This document shows, one piece after another, positions 11,184 to 21,968 of a DNA stretch of 64,000 nucleotides; position 1 is the stretch's first letter; the number at the start of each line of letters is the position of its first letter. The notes under the pieces are model-generated. The model did not search any database. It saw only the letters and a list, made by a program, of their open reading frames with translations, and was not told the origin of the DNA. Made by a program: the position numbers and the translations under genes. The stretch comes from Linepithema humile (Eukaryota; Arthropoda; Insecta; Hymenoptera; Formicidae): contig NC_090129.1 of the NCBI RefSeq assembly GCF_040581485.1, forward strand, positions 13,961,501 to 14,025,500, given 5' to 3'.

Positions 11184-11366
11184 CTCCCATTAACAAAGGA
11201 GAATAAAAACTTTGAACAAGTGAGTAACGCATCTTTTCTCGACGCTCTTTTGATTCTGTGCCGTTATGGGATATGCATGTCTGCATGGTTTCCTGCGATC
11301 AAATCAAATATAATACGGCATATTTCCATCTGTGTCAGAAGAAAGAAGTTTTCCACAGAAATAAGG
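11184..11366 (+). pseudogene. Exon-like remnants, possibly further Dus1-like 3' sequence
   Basis: A 36-bp block (LPLTKENKNFEQ) lies between an acceptor (TTACAG, 11183) and a donor (GTGAGT, 11220). The next 150 bp ends at a donor-like GTATGT (11367) and includes a Cys/Lys-rich stretch (ICVRRKKF) that distantly recalls the zinc-binding C-terminus of Dus1-like proteins. The identification is weak. The position just after the Dus1-like block, split only by the Tc1-like insertion, is the main argument. Confidence 0.25.
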
Positions 11367-11426
11367 TATGTATATATATTTAAAATAATGTTATGTTGTA
11401 AAAAAAATATACATCATAATTATTAA

Positions 11427-12061
11427 GTATTGACTTTTTAAGACAACGCTGGTTGTTTATGAATGGGCTAAACCGGGGTCATGTCCTGATCTTTTTTTTG
11501 GCGTTTTTTCTTTCCTCATTTTTTCTTATATTTTAAGTAAATTTTTGTACACTTTAAGAATCTCGAAAATGAGATCGCGCGGTGCACAATATAAAATGGT
11601 CGTGTTTTCTCTCGGTTGCTTGATTTTGCATTCTTACGATTTAGCGTGGGATAGCTCGTCGAATATGCCGAGAATCTTGTAAAACAATAAAGAAATATAA
11701 TAACAAATATATTCGTAGCTGAGCCATATCTGCAAAATTAATAAAAATGTAGATTATGTTACAATGTAGGTTATAACATGGAGGTAAGAAATAACAGGAG
11801 GGAGTGTTAGGGAGGATTGCATCGGCCAGAAGGGGGGGGGGAGGTTATGGCGCCATATTGCTATCTATAGTACAATTACATTCAAAAATATTTGAGCAGT
11901 CATAGAAACAAAAGCATAGAAAAATAGCCGTTTGTGCTACCTCTCTCATTCTAACACTTCCTCCTGTAATTCTTACCTCCATGGGTTATAATGTAGGTTC
12001 TGCTTTCGTACTTTTTTGAACAAAAAATATTTTTTTAACAGATAAATATAAGGAAATTACA
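11427..12061. mobile_element. Non-coding stretch with a small palindromic MITE (about 11770-11990)
   Basis: ATGGAGGTAAGAAATAACAG (about 11777) is matched in reverse complement by CTGTAATTCTTACCTCCAT (about 11963-11982), with further pairing of the GGGAGTGTTAG/CTAACACTTCC blocks. A run of nine G lies in between. The remainder is AT-rich and presumably holds the promoter of the transposase gene starting at 12062. Confidence 0.5.
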
Positions 12062-14074
12062 ATGCCCAAAACAAAAAAATTTCGCGATTTATCTCGCAGA
12101 CAACAAAATCGACGTTTATTGCTTCAAATGAAGTCTGTTACATGTAAACAAAATATTCTTCATATGAAAGATTCTATTCATACGGAATGTACGGATGAAG
12201 ATACTTTTAATACAATAGGATCACTTAATATAATAAATGAAGCAATAAACGAGGTCCACTCAGAAGATGATGTTGTAGATAATGTATTGGATGTAGAAAA
12301 TATAAATATAGACTGCATCACAGATAGTACTATAAGTACAGAAAAAAGAACTTTAAATGAAAAGTTGTGTACATGGGCTACTGAGTATAACATTACTCAA
12401 AGATCTTTTACGGCTTTATTGCATATATTAAAAGAAGATGGTCGTAATGAATTACCCGGAGATGCTAGGTCACTTCTAAAAACACCAAAGAAAACAATTA
12501 CTCGCGAATGTGGAAATGGGCATTATTTCCATTACGGTTTGGAAAAAGCGCTGAAAGATAAATTGCAACACTGCACAAATATTAATAATGTGGATGTTAT
12601 AGAAATTAATATAAATATTGACGGCTTACCTCTTGCCAAAAGTTCACAGAGTCAATTATGGCCTATACTTGGTCAAATATGTAATGTTAGTGTAAAAGAT
12701 ATCTTTCTTATTGGGGCTTATCATGGCTATAAAAAACCCACAAATGCAACAGATTTATTACAAGAATTTTGTGAGGAATATAGAATTCTACATACGGAAG
12801 GTATTTTGTTCAAAAATAAAAAATATCTTGTTACGATCAGAGCAGTTATTTGCGATGCTCCCGCTAAATCCTTTGTAACTGCAACAAAAGGCCATAACGC
12901 ATATTTTGGTTGCGGAAAATGTTGGTGCGAAGGTGATTACTTAAATAACAGAATGGTCTTTTTAGACGAAGATGCCCCATTAAGAACTGATATCAATTTT
13001 CATAATCGAGACAATGAGGATCATCATGTTTCCATTTCGTCTTTCGAAAATTTACCTGTAGATATGGTAAACAATTTTCCTTTAGATTATATGCATCTCA
13101 TATGTCTGGGAGTTATGAAAAGAATGATACATTTATGGATCAAGGGACATCACATATCTCGGTTACGTGCAATTGCTATAGATTCGTTATCTACAGATAT
13201 ACTAACATTACATAAATATATACCAATTGAGTTTGCTCGTCACACGCATGGTATAAACGAAGTAGACCAATGGAAAGCAACCGAATTCAAATTGTTTCTT
13301 TTATATCTTGAACCTATAATTTTAGATAAATACTTAGACAAAGTTTATTTGAAACATTTTTGCGTTATACATACCGCAGTAAGAATTTTGTGTCATCCAG
13401 AAGATTGTTTGCGCAATAACGCGTATGCAAATGAATTAATGACATACTTTGTTAAAACATTCAAAGTATTATATGGTGAATCAAATATAGTTTACAATGT
13501 ACACAACTTGATACATCTTTGTCAAGATGTTCAGAATAATGGGTGTTTAGATACATTTAGCGCATTTCCATTTGAGAATTATATGAAGACATTAAAAAAA
13601 ATGTTACGAAAATCTGAAAAACCATTATCGCAATTAAATAACAGGATACATGAATATACAACAAGATGTATGTATAACGTGAACTATCACAGCACAGATA
13701 AACCATTACTTTTAAAACCAGATGGAAAAACTTTACCTCTCAATTGTACGCATTCACACAAGAAGATAAAATTCGAAGACTTTGTGCTCACATGTAAATC
13801 TCCAAATAATTGCTGCTACTTAAAAGATGGATCGGTTCTTTGTATTAAACATATTGGTTTTAAAAATGACATTCCAGTTGTTTTGGGAAGAAAATATATT
13901 GATCTTCGACCCATACCGACATATCCTTGCAATTCACAAAATTTGAATATACACATGTTAAATGGCGAAACACTGGATTTAGAAGTAGTACATTTAACAG
14001 AAATTTACATGAAAGGCTTTAAAGTCTTCTTTAATGATATGTACTATGTAATGCCTCTTCTGCATTTAATGTAG
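12062..14074 (+). CDS. DDE transposase of the 15.6-kb transposon (CMC/CACTA-like)
   Basis: An intact 670-residue frame. The N-terminus is basic (MPKTKKFRDLSRRQQNRRLL) followed by an acidic stretch. The catalytic core shows the conserved blocks of CACTA-like transposases seen in many animals: INIDGLPLAKSSQSQLWPI (Asp187), VICDAPAKSF (Asp265), a CGKCWC zinc cluster (284-289), DYMHLICLGVMKRM (Asp342, His345) and FPFENYMKTLKKML (Glu505). It should cut and join the CCCAG-type ends of this element. The start Met follows an in-frame A-rich leader. No frameshift or stop is seen, so it may be functional or recently so. It is co-oriented with the DUF4806 gene starting 161 bp downstream. The superfamily label is inferred from motifs. 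Confidence 0.75.
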   Translation: MPKTKKFRDLSRRQQNRRLLLQMKSVTCKQNILHMKDSIHTECTDEDTFNTIGSLNIINEAINEVHSEDDVVDNVLDVENINIDCITDSTISTEKRTLNEKLCTWATEYNITQRSFTALLHILKEDGRNELPGDARSLLKTPKKTITRECGNGHYFHYGLEKALKDKLQHCTNINNVDVIEININIDGLPLAKSSQSQLWPILGQICNVSVKDIFLIGAYHGYKKPTNATDLLQEFCEEYRILHTEGILFKNKKYLVTIRAVICDAPAKSFVTATKGHNAYFGCGKCWCEGDYLNNRMVFLDEDAPLRTDINFHNRDNEDHHVSISSFENLPVDMVNNFPLDYMHLICLGVMKRMIHLWIKGHHISRLRAIAIDSLSTDILTLHKYIPIEFARHTHGINEVDQWKATEFKLFLLYLEPIILDKYLDKVYLKHFCVIHTAVRILCHPEDCLRNNAYANELMTYFVKTFKVLYGESNIVYNVHNLIHLCQDVQNNGCLDTFSAFPFENYMKTLKKMLRKSEKPLSQLNNRIHEYTTRCMYNVNYHSTDKPLLLKPDGKTLPLNCTHSHKKIKFEDFVLTCKSPNNCCYLKDGSVLCIKHIGFKNDIPVVLGRKYIDLRPIPTYPCNSQNLNIHMLNGETLDLEVVHLTEIYMKGFKVFFNDMYYVMPLLHLM

Positions 14075-14235
14075 AAGCTATGAAAATTTTTATAAGTGAT
14101 CAAAATATATTTAACATGAAGGTAATTTTTAATATGTGTATTTTTTGCTAAATATTTATATAATAATTATTTTTGAATATATGAAATAAATATTTATCTA
14201 TTATAAATATTTTAATATGTAAAATATTATTTTAG

Positions 14236-17200
14236 ATGTATTACATTATTTTTGTTGATGACTGGTGTTCAATTGTACCACATCTCTGGATCAACGAAAC
14301 CACAAGAACTTTTAAATGGCCCATAAAACAAGCTAGTACAGCTATTAAGGCTCCTGGGTAGTCACCGCAGCTAGGGTTGCCAGAGTGTCTCTTTTAAAGA
14401 GAACATGTCCTCTTTTTTTGTCCTGATCTTTTTGTTCACTCTCTTTTTTTTATTCTGATCTTTTTTGTCCTCTTTTTTTCTTTAGTTACTTTTTGTCTAA
14501 TTTTTTTTTATATTGCAACTTGCAACGTCCTGGTAATTAGATTTGTGACATAAACGGGTATTAATAACAGATAACAGGTAACACTAATAAGTGCTCTTAA
14601 TGTTAATGGAAATCAACCTTTATAGAAACAAAATTTTACGCCATCTACTAATAGATAAGGTTAAACTTTTCTAACACGGCTACGCGGCGCAAGGCGCAAA
14701 CGCACAAACGTTCACAATTCACAGTAACAGCCAACTGATATCAGCAGTCAGCAGTCAACAGTGTCAACACGAAATAAATTACAAAAAGATTTTTCTTTAC
14801 TTTTGTCAACAAGTATTTTTTCGTGTTTATTTCTTATTAGCAGGTAATTATAAAATAGGCAGAAGGCAGTAAAAATTATTTTATTTATTAAAAATTAGCT
14901 ATTGAGTGAAAGTGAGGTTAAAACACCAAATCTTATCGTATAAAACTTCAAAATAAAATCAAAATTGTTAGATGTCAGAATTTTTTGATCACTAATTGTG
15001 ATTTAATTTGTCAATATAAAGGCATAATCTCAAAAATAAATATGTTTTAATTCCAACAAAAGTATTCAATGTTCAAATGCATTTTTAATTTTTAATTTGC
15101 AATTTTATTTCTGTAATTTTTTAAATTAGAGGTTCTAAAATTAATTGTTATCTTCTCTTATTAAATAGGATATTTTAATTTTTTTTTTACAGTTATGAGT
15201 AAAAGAAAATGCACATTTTCTTCTGAATTGAAAGCAAAATATACATGTTTTGAAGGTGTTGATGATTCTAAATACGATGCTTTCTGTTCGGTATGTAAGA
15301 TTAGAGTTTCTGTTGGAAATAAAGGAAAATATGATTTACAACAACATATTGAATCAAAGAAACATCAGTTATATATCCGATCCATGGAAACATCAAGCAA
15401 ATTAGATTCTTTCGTCTCCAAAAATAAAAAATTGGATGAGAAAGTAGCGGCTGTTGAAGCAACCTTAGGATTCCATATTTTAAAGCATCACATGAGCTTC
15501 AACTCATCAAACTGTACAACAGATTTATTGAAACATATGTTCGAAGACTCTGAAACTGCTAAACATCTATCATCTGCTAAAACAAAAACAGCAATGATTG
15601 GAAAAAAAGTTATTGCTCCCTATTGCATTAGTAAAATTATTGAATCTATATCTAATATTCCTTTTATATCAATATCTACAGATGCAAGTAACCATAATTC
15701 AGAAAAAATGTTTCCGATTTTGATACAGTATTTTACCATTAATGAAGGAATTTGCTCAAAATTGATTAATTTGGAAACTTTATCTAATGAAAAAGCACAA
15801 ACAATTTGTGATTTATTAATAAAAACTTTAAAGAAATGGAATTTGGTTGATAAATGCATTGCATTTTCAGCAGATAACTGCAATACAAATTTTGGTGGAG
15901 TGCGCAGAGCTGGGACAGAAAATGTATATAGCTTATTAAACCGGGAAATGCAAAAAAATTTGATTGGTATTGGCTGTCCAGTACATATAATACACAATGC
16001 TGCAAAAAAAGGCTTGGACACAATAAGTATTGATGTCCAATCAATAATTATGAAAATATACAATCATTTTTCGGTATATACTGTACGAACAGAAGGATTG
16101 AAGGAATTTTGTGAAAATGTAAACATTGAATACAGGCAGTTGTTATATCATAGTCCAACGCGTTGGTTATCATTGTTTCCTGGTTTAAATCGCGTTTTGC
16201 AAATGTATCCCGCCTTAAAGTCCTATTTTTTATCTAACAATAGTTGTCCAAAAATTCTGCAAAACTTTTTTGAATCAAATTTAAGCGAGGCTTCTTTGTG
16301 GTTTGCTCACTCAATTATGTATAATTTTCATGAAAAAGCAAAAGAGTTAGAAACAGAAAAAAATTCTATTATAGAAATATAGGCGTATGGCCTAATGGAT
16401 TGTGTTCGACTTGGTGAGAAGTGAGATAGAGTCAATTGTGTAGAAATGTGTTTATTTCTTTGTCAGAGAGAAGTATGTATGTACAGGTGTGTGTGTAACT
16501 TGAGTGCGCCAGCGGCGCATTCGCGGCAGAGTGTAAGGCCGCGAGTTTCGAATGAAAGGTGACGGGCGCGGTAAGATATTACCGGCCGCGTCTGCGTGGT
16601 TGGAATCGGGTCCTTAACAGGACGATTCATGCGAGGGTGCGTGTTGCATCCCGGCGGTGAGGTTTGCGTTGCGGTGGAGTCTGTCTCCGTTGTGCCATGC
16701 GCTGCGACCGTCCGGCTCTCGATGTGAGTCGCAAGTGAGTCTGCGAGCCGAGGCGGGAGAGGCCTTCGCATTCGGATGTCCCCGGAACGTGAGTGTCACG
16801 TGGGGGCCGAGTCAACCGGGCACAGAACTCTAAGGGAATTATTTTCCGCTGTAGAGTCTGTGGCGGCGACGGCGATGCTGGTGCGTCAGCTGACCGTAGC
16901 TGAACATCCTACGTGAGGTGTGCGGTCAGAGCTGAGACTGAGTCTTTCGCTTCCGTGCCTTCCCAGGCACTGTGAAAAGTCGAGAAGACTTGCTGGTTGC
17001 GCTCTTCGAAGCAGAGCTGTGACTCCGTTCAAGGGCCCTTAGTGAGAGCTCGCCTTGAAGCGAGTGAGTGGGTAAAGATCTGCGGAGCAGCTCTTTTATA
17101 TCTCGTCGATCGAAGCTTGATCGCGAGAAAGCTCTTCACCGCCTGCGCCACCTGGCGGTGGGTCCGCAAGCTTATAACTGGTAGAAGGCCTGCGGCGCGT

Positions 17201-20200
17201 AGCGGCGCCGCGGCGTATTATGCCGCTTCAGTACAGCTGTGTGGCGGTGAGCCGCCACAAGAAACTATAAATATTTTAAAATATTTAATTACTATGCTTG
17301 AACAACGAATTGAACAGTCTTTCCTTCCAATAAAAGTTTCAAGTATTCTGCAAACTATGTCAAAAGATGGTTCTGACTTCCAAGTTACTAATTTTAAGAA
17401 CGAAACAATTTGTTGCTATAAAACAATGTTAGAGTATATCATTTCCTGGTCTTGTCAATTTCATGACTTGAATGTTTTTGAATGGATATCCCTTACTAAT
17501 GTACCTGAATGGCAACAAGTTGCCAACGCAATAATATATATTAATTCAAAAATAGAAAGTTATATTTATATTGATGATGTAAAATGCTTCGATCAATATT
17601 GTAACTTAAAACTGTATATTGAAAAGAATATTCATAGCGATGAATTTGAAAAAATGTCACTAAATTTAAAATGGATTACATACTTCAAACAATCAAATAA
17701 TTTAGAATTTTATTCTGAAATATTGAAAATTTGTCAGTATTATTTTGCAATACCAGGACATAATGGAAATGTAGAAAGATTATTTTCGATGATTGGAGCA
17801 CAATGGACAAAGGAGAGAAATCGTCTCAATATAGAAAGTATTAAATCAATATTGTCAGTCACTTACAATTATAAAAATGTAACATGCAAACAATTTCATA
17901 ACGAAATAAAAAATGATAGTAAATTGCTATCACAAGTTCTTAGTTCAAAGAAATATGAAACTGATTATGAGACTGAGGAAACTTTACTGTGATTTTTTTT
18001 TTAAATTATATGATTACTATTATTAGCTATTAGTATTAAATTTAAGTTAAAATTAAGTTATTTTGTTTTTCATTTATAATTTATAAATGTTTTATTTTAT
18101 TTTTTATTTGAAAAAGTGAATAATATTTTAATAAAAATGTTCTTTTTCAAACAAATTATACTTTTATTTACGTAATAAATATAAACTACTGTTGATAAGT
18201 GTAAATAAATGGATATTTGCATATTTTCATACATGTCCTCTTTTTGTCCTCTTTTTTTAGGGGAAAAAGTTCTCTTTATATACTTTTAACTTCTGGCAAC
18301 CCTAACCGCAGCCATATTAGATTCGTGACGTCAGAAGCGAGAAATGACACGCCGAGAATTCTTGCGTGCCATTTCTAAATAAAATGATAATTTAACAAAG
18401 TAACACTCTAGATCGCTTTAAGACACCTGTAAAATTGTCCGAAAACTATGCTTTTTCCTTGACAGGTTATAAACAATCGTTAAATCAACCGTGAAGCGAA
18501 GCCTAATTATGCGAGAAAATACACGGTTGACAGCTGTCTGTATGAGTAGAAAATACTCCTTCTACGTTGGGCTTTCTCTGCTAATCTTAGTTTTCGGATA
18601 ATTTTACAGGTTTCATGAACACGTCACATATCACAGCACTAACATTTAACGAATATTAACGAAATGGCACGCAAGAATAAATTGGGTAGTCAACATGTCA
18701 TTTTTTCACGTCTAATAGTTCATCGATTCTCCACCTAAGACGCTGCATGAGAATTTCTGTCATATGGACATGTCGGTAACGGTACTAAGCTATATATATT
18801 CTGTATTTATCGCGTTTATTTTTTTGTAAACAAATTTTTGAATTATAAATTAGCATTTTGTATGTTATTCAGTAATTTACTTTTATCGTATCAATTGATT
18901 AGGTCAAACTGTTACACTATTTACTTATACAATAAATCGACTAGGTAAATTCGACTAGGTTTTTATTCCTACCACAATTATGTCGCCACTGTCAACGCGG
19001 AGTTCACGGCTACGGGACCAGGAGCCTTAAGAAAAGTCTTCCGCCCAATAGTAGTTGGAGCACAAAGCATTATCGACGCATTGCAGGGCCGTATGGTAAT
19101 TATAAATAAGTTGTTAACATTGTTAACATACATGTACATGTATATGTTAAAAATGTAATATATAATATATGAAGACGTTAGATACTGAAAAATTTAATTG
19201 AAAAGCTTCATAATTTTTTGCAGACACATATGAGATGGCACGACAAATGGAGAAAAAGGCAGCAAATATTTCTACTTCAGAAGATGGACAATTTGAAATG
19301 TTGAGTCAACCTTGTTCTCAAGATAGAGAAAAGAGATTAATAAAAAAACCGAAATTTTATGATGAATTGCAAGATGATTGTGATGAAAGTAAGTTATTGC
19401 ATTTATTTTTATTATTTTTTTAACTTTACATAAATATATTTATTGTAATTAAATAACAAACTACATTTTAATACAGTAGTATTAATCAATTTTTTACAGC
19501 ATGTGCCAAAAGAAAAACTTGTGTGCCAGATCCTCCTTGTAATTATATGCAACGTGCAATTAAGCACAATTTAAATGTATCCACTTCTATGCGATCTGCT
19601 AGTTGTACTTCAATGTTCAGTGATATTAATCAACAAGAACAAAATGGTACGTATTTGCTTTTACACACACACACAGCGCCTTAGTAAATAATAAAAGAAA
19701 CTGTTTTAAAACTAAACATTATTTGATTTCTAATGTACAGAAAGCTCAACAACAGCCAACAACAATTCATCAGGACCGATTTCTCCCTGTAGTGCAAGCA
19801 GTATTTGTAACTATGGAGATGAAGAAGTGGATGGTATGTATAATTAAATCTGAAAAGAAACAAGATAATTAAAAATTATTATATTTTAGATCCGCCTCAT
19901 GTTAATACTCCTCCTCTTGAATGGGAGTTCGATGTGGCAATTAATAACGATGAAAATGTTTGTCGTACTTGCTGCAGTAAGTTTAATAATTTAGTTATAA
20001 ATATTTTTTACAAATATATTAATTATAAATTTACAGAGTGTCTAGTAATTAATGCTGCTTTCCTATTTCTATTATAGATTCATGTCGTTTAAAAACTGAA
20101 ATGAAAATTAGTCAGAAAATTAGTCAATCAGAAGCTAGAGTGATTCGAAAACTAAATATGATTATGAATGTCCTTATCAATCCGGAAACTAAGCAGGAGG

Positions 20201-20968
20201 TCACAATACAATCAAATTTGTTGCCAGATTTTCCACTTTCAACAATAGAAAAATTTCTTGAATTTGAGAAGGATCTACAAAACGATAGAGACATCCGAAA
20301 ACAATTTGTAAGTGTTTTATCCATTTCTTTTATAATTTAAAAAAAATGCTTTTAAGTTCTTAGTATCACGGCACAGTTGGTATGTAATTATATAATCACT
20401 ACTTTATTTGTCTTTATTCCAGAAAAACTATTTAGCTAAAATTGGAGGCAAATCGTTTGCCAATAAAATCAGAAATATCATGAAATATACAGTTCATGAT
20501 AATGTAGCGAAGATGTTGTCTTGGACAGGGCAAAAGCAATCAAGAGGTATACAAAATACTTCATTTGTCAGCATTATTATAGGTAATTATAAACAAGAAC
20601 AATTATAAATATACATATTTTTTAAAAAAGTATGTATTATTTAACAAAAAAATTATTTTCTAATTGTTTCAGATTATATATGTAGCACAGAAAAATGCAC
20701 TCTTACTGATGTGCAGAAGGTTATACAAGAGTGGTTACGGCACGCAGGAGATCGCATAAACTACTTATTAAAAAAAGGAGAACAAAGAACGGTGTGTATA
20801 AATTATAATGCATAAAATATTATTTGTTTTATTATAAATATTTGTAAAGTTTTAAGAAATATTTAATTATGTACTATAAATGTTTATTTTAATTTAATAT
20901 TTTTTATTTTGCAGCAATCGACGATAACGACGGTTTTGCGCTCTCCTCAGAATCGGCATAAAGTGTAA
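14236..20968 (+). CDS. DUF4806 protein gene, ten exons, 416 residues
   Basis: Exons that I can join in one frame with GT-AG introns: 14236-14357, 19022-19095, 19224-19388, 19500-19646, 19741-19833, 19890-19976, 20078-20307, 20423-20582, 20673-20791 and 20915-20968. The protein begins MYYIIFVDDWCSIVPHLWIN, continues with a GPYDTYEMARQMEKKA block and a Cys-rich, Ser-rich middle. It ends in a DUF4806 domain (FPLSTIEKFLEFEKDL, IGGKSFANKI, MLSWTGQ, IQEWLRHAGDRI). An AATAAA lies near 20985. Intron 1 is about 4.7 kb because a hAT element (14372-18304) and a MITE sit in it. DUF4806 has no established biochemical role. The same-strand pairing with a transposase inside common ends suggests a transposon accessory protein. 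Confidence 0.75.
15195..17992 (+). pseudogene. hAT transposase, split by a solo LTR
   Basis: Part 1 (15195-16377) starts MSKRKCTFSSELKAKYTCFE, with a CSVC...H...H zinc finger of BED type (about residues 31-56). It continues through the DDE core: FISISTDASNHNSEKMFP, then IAFSADNCNTNFGGV, then GCPVHIIHNAA and PTRWLSLFP. Part 2 (from about 17265) resumes with INILKYLITMLEQR and ends with the hAT dimerisation region (YFAIPGHNGNVERLFSMIGA). The interruption at 16378-17259 introduces a stop at once. Without it and one AGAAA copy the frame is continuous, so the transposase was probably intact before the LTR element arrived. Confidence 0.85.
16378..17259 (-). mobile_element. Probable solo LTR inside the hAT transposase
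   Basis: An 882-bp GC-rich insert flanked by AGAAA (16373-16377 and 17260-17264). On the minus strand it starts TGTGGCGGCTCACC and contains TATAAAAG (about 17093-17100) upstream of AATAAA (about 16450), the order expected of an LTR promoter and polyadenylation signal. Its other end reads CGCCTATA rather than the usual CA, which is odd. No internal gene remains, so LTR-LTR recombination is likely. Open frames over it are shadows. Confidence 0.6.
18313..18829. mobile_element. Intron sequence with a palindromic MITE (18357-18679)
   Basis: AATTCTTGCGTGCCATTTC at 18357 is matched by GAAATGGCACGCAAGAAT at 18661. Inside, CCTGTAAAATTGTCCGAAAA (about 18427) pairs with TTTTCGGATAATTTTACAGG (about 18592). 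It is non-coding. The rest of the segment is intronic and featureless. Confidence 0.6.
18830..19025 (+). repeat. Segment shared with 56448-56680
   Basis: This end of intron 1 plus the start of exon 2 of the DUF4806 gene recurs on the opposite strand at 56448-56680 (CCACAATTATGTCGCC, GCGGAGTTCACGGCTACG and more). It shows that a second, broken member of the same transposon family lies in the window. Confidence 0.8.
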
Positions 20969-20984
20969 ATTAAAATTTTTAAAA

Positions 20985-21268
20985 ATAAATATAATTTTTT
21001 AAAATATATTTAAATTTCTATAATTTATTTCACAAATCAATTCTAACCAAGTCCTAAAAACGTCTAAAATTGCGTCCAGGTGTACTAAAAAACGTCTTAA
21101 AGGTCGTTTTAATTGACGTCTTTAAGACATGACTTAAGGAGGTCGAAAATCGGGACATAAGACTACCTTAGGACGACTTAAAGTCGTATTTTTGACAGAT
21201 TTTAAAGACGTCCAAGCTATTTTAGGACGACTATGAGACTACTTTAAGACGTCAAAATGTTCACTGGG
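20985..21268 (+). repeat. Right subterminal repeats and terminus of the 15.6-kb transposon
   Basis: Downstream of the DUF4806 stop. It is rich in ACGTCTTAAAG, AAGACGTC and AGTCGTCCTAA-like motifs and ends TGTTCACTGGG at 21268, followed by the TA target copy. Confidence 0.65.
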
Positions 21269-21960
21269 TAGCTTCTTCACTAGCTACTACAGATGAAGGG
21301 TCAAAATTAATTAAATGCAACCCATCTAAAGATGTTACTCGTGACAATGCAACATAAATTTGGCCGCGACTAAATACAGAATTACCTATGTCCATAATAG
21401 CATTCTGCAAACTCAGTCCTTGGCTTTTATGAACAGTAATTCCATAACTCAAACACAATGGAAATTGTTTTCTAATAACATATGCTTTCTCCATCAACGC
21501 AAATTTAACACTTACTCTTTCAATAAAATATTCTAAACCTGATGGTAAAAGAAGCTTGATCTTTTCTACATAACCGGTAGACATATCTTGTACAATTGAA
21601 ATGACTTTAGCAATTGTACCGTTTACAAGACCCAAACTAGCATCAATATTACGCCTTATCATTACTTTTGCCTCACTTTTTATAGCAATTTGTTTCGAAA
21701 GCCCAGCTGTTTTAGAATTATCATCATCATTATTTTCCAACACTTTTAATACTTTCTTTTTTATATATGGAATACATTCGATTGTATCTTCAGCAATTAA
21801 TAATATTTCTTTCGAAGCAAAACGACTTAACATTGCAGCATTTAAAACATCACACATATGACAAGTGGGCAATAAACAAACGGTGTCTGATGGCAAATTA
21901 TTAATAAAATTACATAATTTATTTAATCTAAACTCGAAGGAATCTTCTTTAAAAGATATT
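21269..21960 (-). pseudogene. PIF1-type helicase, C-terminal core segment
   Basis: On the minus strand the frame reads LPSDTVCLLPTCHMCDVLNA, AKVMIRRNIDASLGLVNGT, then the superfamily 1B C-terminal motifs SYGITVHKSQGLSL and IYVALSRVTSLDGLHLINFD. These couple ATP hydrolysis to strand unwinding. It breaks off at the TA target of the 15.6-kb transposon and continues at 5659 in the same frame. On its other side it is separated from the N-terminal helicase half by the fold-back element at 21969-22925. No stop codon lies within this piece. Confidence 0.85.
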
Positions 21961-21968
21961 CTTCTATT

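Larger units (their letters stand above)
14372..18304 (+). mobile_element. hAT element in intron 1 of the DUF4806 gene
   Basis: Ends are TAGGGTTGCCAG and its reverse complement, with a perfect 8-bp target duplication ACCGCAGC (14364-14371 and 18305-18312). Both ends carry repeats of TGTCCTCTTTTT-like sequence. It encodes one transposase gene, split by a solo LTR. Confidence 0.9.
5660..21268 (+). mobile_element. 15.6-kb DNA transposon with transposase, DUF4806 gene and cargo
   Basis: The left end reads CCCAGACAACATGC and the right end, reverse-complemented, reads CCCAGTGAACATTT (10 of the first 12 bases match). Both flanks carry TA (5658-5659 and 21269-21270). Both subterminal zones (about 5690-5860 and 21058-21254) are packed with AAGACGTC/GACGTCTT-like repeats, as is common at ends of CACTA-type (CMC) transposons. 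The flanking helicase gene rejoins in frame when the element and one TA are removed, which fixes the borders. It encodes a DDE transposase and a DUF4806 protein, both on the plus strand. Assignment to the CMC superfamily rests on the transposase motifs and is not certain. Confidence 0.75.

Noticed and set aside
16463..16815. Pro/Arg-rich open frames opposite the solo LTR
   Set aside because: They lie in an LTR with promoter and polyadenylation signals, and no protein family is recognised.
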